A DNA stretch of 64,000 nt from Cannabis sativa. Lineage: Eukaryota; Streptophyta; Magnoliopsida; Rosales; Cannabaceae. The notes below the pieces were generated by a model, which was given only the letters and a program-made list of their open reading frames with translations, was not told the origin of the DNA and did no database searches. The position numbers were made by a program, and so were the translations under genes. Where the stretch lies: assembly GCF_029168945.1 (NCBI RefSeq), contig NC_083602.1:73180600-73244599 (forward strand). Direction: 5' to 3'. Below, in pieces: positions 59,558-64,000 of this stretch (position 1 is the first letter of the stretch; every line of letters starts with the position of its first letter).

Positions 59558-61398
59558 TGTTTGGATTTATTTTACCAAGATCTAGATTTACTAACAAGTA
59601 TGTTTCATTAACATCCTAAATATGAATATCTCTAATACAATGAAATTAAACACAAAAGATTTTAGAAAACCTTACATTGATTGCACCAGAATAATATGAC
59701 TCATTCCGCTCAGATGTCTAACTCGTATTTCTTTCTCTCGTAGAGTATTAATAAGATCTCAGCCTGGATCTCTTTCTCTCCTTCGGGTTGGTTACCACCG
59801 TCTTTCGCACTATGATTGAGTACTTGACTTGATATGTGTGGGTATAGAACTCTATCACTATGGCTCGAGTATGAAGAACAATGAAAGATGTTTGAAATTC
59901 TAGAAGGCGTCTCTTATCTACTAGTTGTCTGACAGAGTAAGAAACTAGATTTGGTAGGTTGAAAGTGTTGGATGAGATGAGAGCATCATATTCCTTTTAT
60001 AGTCTTTCAACTAGGGCTTATGTTTGAATTATATGGATTAAAAAAGAATAAAATAATGGACAAAAATTACACATAGTGGCCGGCCACTAAAGGGCCTTTT
60101 ACAAGTTACAATTTTGTCACTTTATTTCAACCAATTATTCTTCTTTCAATAATACCATATTTTCCAATTTCAATCATATAAATGTCCAAATTATTTATTT
60201 AATAGTTATAATTAATTATCAAATAAAATTACCATTTATATTATTTATTAATTAGACCATGCAAAATCTCTTAATTAATAAATAAACTCCAAAATCTATT
60301 TTCTTCACAATTAAGCCCTTGCTTAGTGAAAATTCATAAATAAGACATAGTCTAATTTTAGAATTATAATTGATTAATTAAAACTAATTAATTGAGTCTA
60401 CAGCAGTATTATCTCAACTAGTGAGGGGATCATGGGCCTATATAACGAGCTTTAATTTCAATAAGTAGATCTAGCATTTATCAAGTAAATTCACTAACTT
60501 TTTTAATTTCTCCTTGCACCACTATAGATTCGAAATTGCACTCTCAATTATATAAAACGCTCTATATGTACCAAGATATAGGTGCGTTATGATTATTAAT
60601 TGTTACAATCTTAATAGTCGAAGATCCTCTATCGATGATCTACACCGAATAGGGACAACTTTACCGTTCTACCCTTCAATTTATTTTATCCTTAAAACAC
60701 TTAGCTACCTATAAATGATATTTCAGTAAACTAATATAGTTACTAAAATGAGGCCTCAATGATTTATCTCTATTAAGCCAAGCTCAAAGGAAATTATCGT
60801 TTCACTTCTAAATACTTATAGAAGCTGTAAATTCTATATCCATGATTAGCGCTCCCACTCAATTGAACTATCATGTTCTTAAGAGTAAGTGTTCAGCCAA
60901 CCAAACATTAACGAACAACTCTAAGAACATAAATAATACAACTAAGATCGAACCTAACCATATCACGATTAAGATTTTAGACCTATGATCAACTGAAGAT
61001 ATTGACTTAGAAAGATGTAACGGTAAGTTTATGATATTTTATCCAAGTTTAATATTAGTCTAATCCAATGTATACTCCATACATCTGATATTGGTAAACT
61101 TTGCCAATACCCTAGAAAGGACATAACACTGACAAATCATGTCAGTCTAAATCCAGTACACTGACATATCATGGGACATAAACTTTTGAACATATAATCT
61201 TGATTAAATTTTACTGTGTTGACGACACCATAATTATGAACAAATATATATGTTCTGGACTTAATAGAATTTATGCATTAAATATAATCATGAAATGAAT
61301 CATGTGAACCATACAACATAGAATGATTTCTGATCTTTTATTAATTAGTAAATCTAATTATATTGAAATAAGTTTTATTTAGGGCAGAAAACCCAACA
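59558..61398 (-). repeat. 5' LTR of the non-coding Copia element
   Basis: 1841 bp, running from TGTTTGGATTTATTTTACC to GAAAACCCAACA on the plus strand. It belongs to the same family as the LTRs at 12843, 13456, 40810 and 61509. Confidence 0.88.
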
Positions 61399-61508
61399 GG
61401 TCTGTATCCATGACTGGGGCCGAGACCAAAAATTATACAGACAGTAAATAAAAGGAAAAAAGAAACTACGAATACTCTACTTATATTAGCAAGTATTCAA
61501 CAGGAAAC
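61399..61508. other. Short spacer between two Copia elements
   Basis: 110 bases continuing the host sequence interrupted at 55634 (ATGGTCC / GGTCTGTATCC...GGGCCGAGACC). No gene. Confidence 0.6.
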
Positions 61509-63421
61509 TGTTGGAAATTATTTTACCAGGATCTTAGATCTACTCACAAGTATGTTGATTAACACCCTAAATATGAACTTCTAAAACGATTATAAAATTA
61601 AACACATATAAAGTATGAGAAACCTTACATTGGGTGCAGCGGAATAAAATGTCTCCTTCCGTAAAGATCTCTAACCCTTGTATCCTTTCTGTCATAGAGT
61701 ATTATCAAGATCTGAAACTGGATCTCTTTCTCTCCTTTCTTTAGTGCTGAATCTCCTTCTTGTTGAATGTCTTTCTTCACGATCTTCCTCACTATGATTG
61801 AGGTATCACTTGCTGTGTGTGGGCACTACTCTATCACTAAGAGGTTCGAAATTTACAAGAGAGAAGAAGAGAGTGAAGGTGGCGACTAGGTATAGAGAGA
61901 GAACGCTCAGGTTTTTCTCTGAAGGAAACAAGATGTGAAAAGTGTTAAGTGTAAATTTCCCGAAGCCTTCACTATCTATTTATAGCATACCACATAGGGT
62001 TAGGTTTGAATTATTTGGCATTAAAATAATGAAAATATCAGATGATAAAGCCTATAAAAGTGGCCGGCCATGGCATTATGGATTTGAGCCTCACTTTTGC
62101 AATTTTACAGTTTTATCATTTCTGCATCTCATTTTCTCAAAAACGTTAATTTTCAAATTCAACCATTTAAATGCCAATTCTAACTATTTAATAACTATAA
62201 ATAATTATTAAATAATATTTTCATTTATCATATTTATTAATTGAACCATACAAAGTATCTTAATAAACAAATATGCCCTAAAAACTCTTTCTTTACAATT
62301 TTGCCATTACTTAGTGAAAAATTCACAAATAGACATAGTCTAATTTGAGAATTATAATTGATTAATTAAAACCAATTAAATGAGTCTTACAAGTAATATT
62401 GTCTCAACTAGTGGGGGGACCATGGGTCTATATAACCGAGCTTCCAATGAGCAGATCAAGAATTTATAACCTAAATTCACTGACTTATTAATTCTTCGTT
62501 GAATCCACGCATAGAACTTAGAATTGCACTCTCAGTATATAAAACGCTCTATATGTTCCACCATATAGATACGTCATTAGTTATCCATTGTTATAATCCT
62601 AATTTGATCAATGATCCTCTATATGAATGATCTACACTGTAAAGGGATTAGATTACCGTAACACCCTACAATGTATTTTATCCTTAAAATACTTAACCCC
62701 GTATAAATGATATTTCAGCTATGTGAAATGAGTACTCCACCATTTATTTTCGTTTGGTCAAGCTCGAAGGAAATCATCCTTTACTTTCTATTCGCCAGAT
62801 AGAAGCTATAGATTCCATATTTATGTTAGCACTCCCACTCAATGGCACTACCGTGTTCCCAAAATGTACGTATCACCCTAACCCAAAAGTAGGCTTAACT
62901 AACAAATCAAAGAACACGAATAACACTCTTGAGATTGAGCCTAATCATATCAGGATTAAGATCATTTGATCTAGGATCAACTAGGCGATATTGACTTGAA
63001 TAGATATTACTGTCAGTTTAATTAATCTATGCCAAAGTTCAATATCGGTCCCTTCCGATGCATACTCCATGCACCCAACTTGAGCTTTACTTTAACCAAT
63101 GCTATGGAAAGAACATAGCATTTCTCCAAATGCAAGTAAACTCTGTTGTAGATTATCATATCAGTAAAACCCTGTGTCTAATAAACCTAGGAATCTTTAT
63201 TCACATAGTCATGTTTACTTTCCAATGTGTTGACAACACAATAAACAGGATCAAGTATGTGAAAAGGGTTTCAGATGAATTTATAAATCAAATAGACAAG
63301 CAATTGATAAGATGAACCAAAACATACACAAATGAATGAAAAATACTTCTGTTTCTTTATTGATGTTCAATAAAATGGATTACATTGAAATGGAGTTTTA
63401 TTTAGGGCATAAAACCCAACA
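61509..63421 (-). repeat. 3' LTR of a minus-strand Copia running off the window
   Basis: 1913 bp from TGTTGGAAATTATTTTACC to ATAAAACCCAACA. A purine tract (inverse of AACTCCCACTTGCAC, 63422-63436) and RNase H coding sequence lie beside it, so this is the 3' LTR. It is closely similar to the solo LTR at 13456-15337. Confidence 0.93.
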
Positions 63422-63450
63422 AACTCCCACTTGCACTAATATAAAACTAA

Positions 63451-64000
63451 TCAGTACATATCAATTAATCCTAGATTCTGACGGTGCTTTTCAAATGCAG
63501 TTACTGCCAAGACTTTGGTGAATGGATCTGCTAAGTTGTCTTGTGTGTCCACTTTCTCAATCAGTACATCCCCTCTTGCCACATATTCTCTGATGATGTG
63601 ATAGTTGCTTTCTATGTGTTTGCTTCTCTTGTGGCTTCGAGGTTCCTTACTATTGTCTATTGCTCCATTATTATCACAAAGTAGGACAAGAGGCTTTTCC
63701 ATTCCAGGCACGACACCGATACTGGTGAAGAACTTTCTTAGCCAGACAAGCTCTTTAACAACTTCTGCTGCAGCTATGTATTCTGCTTCCATCGTCGAGT
63801 CCGATATCGCGGTTTGTTTAGCACTTCTCCAAACCACTGCTCCACCCCCAAGAGTAAACACCATCCCAGATGTAGATTTTCTGTCTTCAAGACATGCTTG
63901 GAAATCTTAATCGGTATAGCCTATGGGATTTAAAGCACCACCCTTGTAGACTAATACAAGAATTCTTGTACTCTTTAAGTATTTCAGAATATACTTAACT
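63451..64000 (-). pseudogene. Copia RNase H, C-terminal part, cut by the window edge
   Basis: The minus-strand frame from the window edge ends at a TGA (63451-63453). It has [14 protein letters not shown], the S-T-M-E-A-E-Y block, [15 protein letters not shown] and the terminal D-N-L-A-D-P-F-T-K. This is a well-kept RNase H domain, which removes RNA from cDNA hybrids. One in-frame TAA at 63907-63909 replaces a Ser-type codon in the G-Y-T-D-(S)-D-F motif, so this copy looks inactive unless that base is an error. Among the Copia coding parts in this window it is the least decayed. Confidence 0.9.

Larger units (their letters stand above)
55635..61398 (-). mobile_element. Non-coding Copia-derived element with both ends
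   Basis: 5764 bp flanked by GGTCC (55630-55634) and GGTCT (61399-61403), a 4-of-5 match. The 5' LTR is 59558-61398; the 3' LTR is cut to about 145 bp (55635 to about 55780). The internal 3.8 kb has no gag or pol and consists of AT-rich modules, a duplicated segment and two GC-rich islands. It resembles a large non-autonomous derivative that would need proteins from a coding relative, or a copy whose coding part was lost. Confidence 0.75.

Overview
The window is nuclear DNA of a flowering plant, almost certainly a eudicot. It is AT-rich, its genes have spliced introns, and it is packed with plant-type Ty1/copia and Ty3/gypsy LTR retrotransposons, CACTA ends and hAT/Harbinger-like MITEs. I cannot name the species; a Cannabaceae-like genome is only a weak impression. 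There is no bacterial-type system, CRISPR array or RNA gene. Only two intact host genes are visible: ERCC1 (minus strand, 9 exons, 19335-22184), the XPF partner in nucleotide excision repair, and an intronless membrane RING-H2 E3 ligase of the ATL6/ATL31 type (minus strand, 52907-54049).

Layout, left to right. 1-16586 is a plus-strand Copia element (integrase remnant, RT/RNase H remnant, 3' LTR). It is interrupted by a complete Tekay/Del-type chromovirus, called E1 (2137-11674, TSD ATTTA), and its 3' LTR is interrupted by a minus-oriented solo LTR of the same Copia family (13456-15337, TSD TCTAT). 16587 to about 18300 is the gag, primer site and 5' LTR of a different minus-strand Copia. ERCC1 follows, with a MITE in intron 3. 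23403-25732 is the 5' part of a minus-strand gypsy element (gag, protease, 393-bp LTR). A 101-bp near-perfect palindrome lies at 25850-25950.

27639-40440 is a four-level nest. A minus-strand Copia pol remnant is split by a divergent Tekay-like solo LTR (28335-40346, TSD AGACA). That LTR carries a hAT-like MITE and a second complete Tekay element, E2 (30327-39885, TSD AGAAC). E2 has one gag-pol frame of 1562 codons broken by five in-frame stops and no frameshift. 40810-44900 is a minus-oriented Copia LTR interrupted by an unrelated 2245-bp solo LTR (41724-43968, TSD CTTAT). 44906-48461 is the right part of a CACTA-like element with a decayed C48 (ULP1-type) protease gene, interrupted by a third Tekay LTR (45560-46970, TSD TTCTA). 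A second CACTA end is at 49112.

49113-52906 is very AT-rich and holds a 290-bp MITE with an 8-bp TSD. After the ATL gene come a short hAT-type MITE (55083-55269, TSD GTCTTACC), a non-coding Copia derivative (55635-61398) and the 3' end of another minus-strand Copia that runs off the right edge.

The host genes do not form a pathway together. The main story is nested retrotransposition within and between families, removal by LTR-LTR recombination, and decay by mutations at plant methylation contexts. The most distinctive sequence signal is an array of near-perfect palindromes in the Tekay LTR whose two arms change together between subfamilies.
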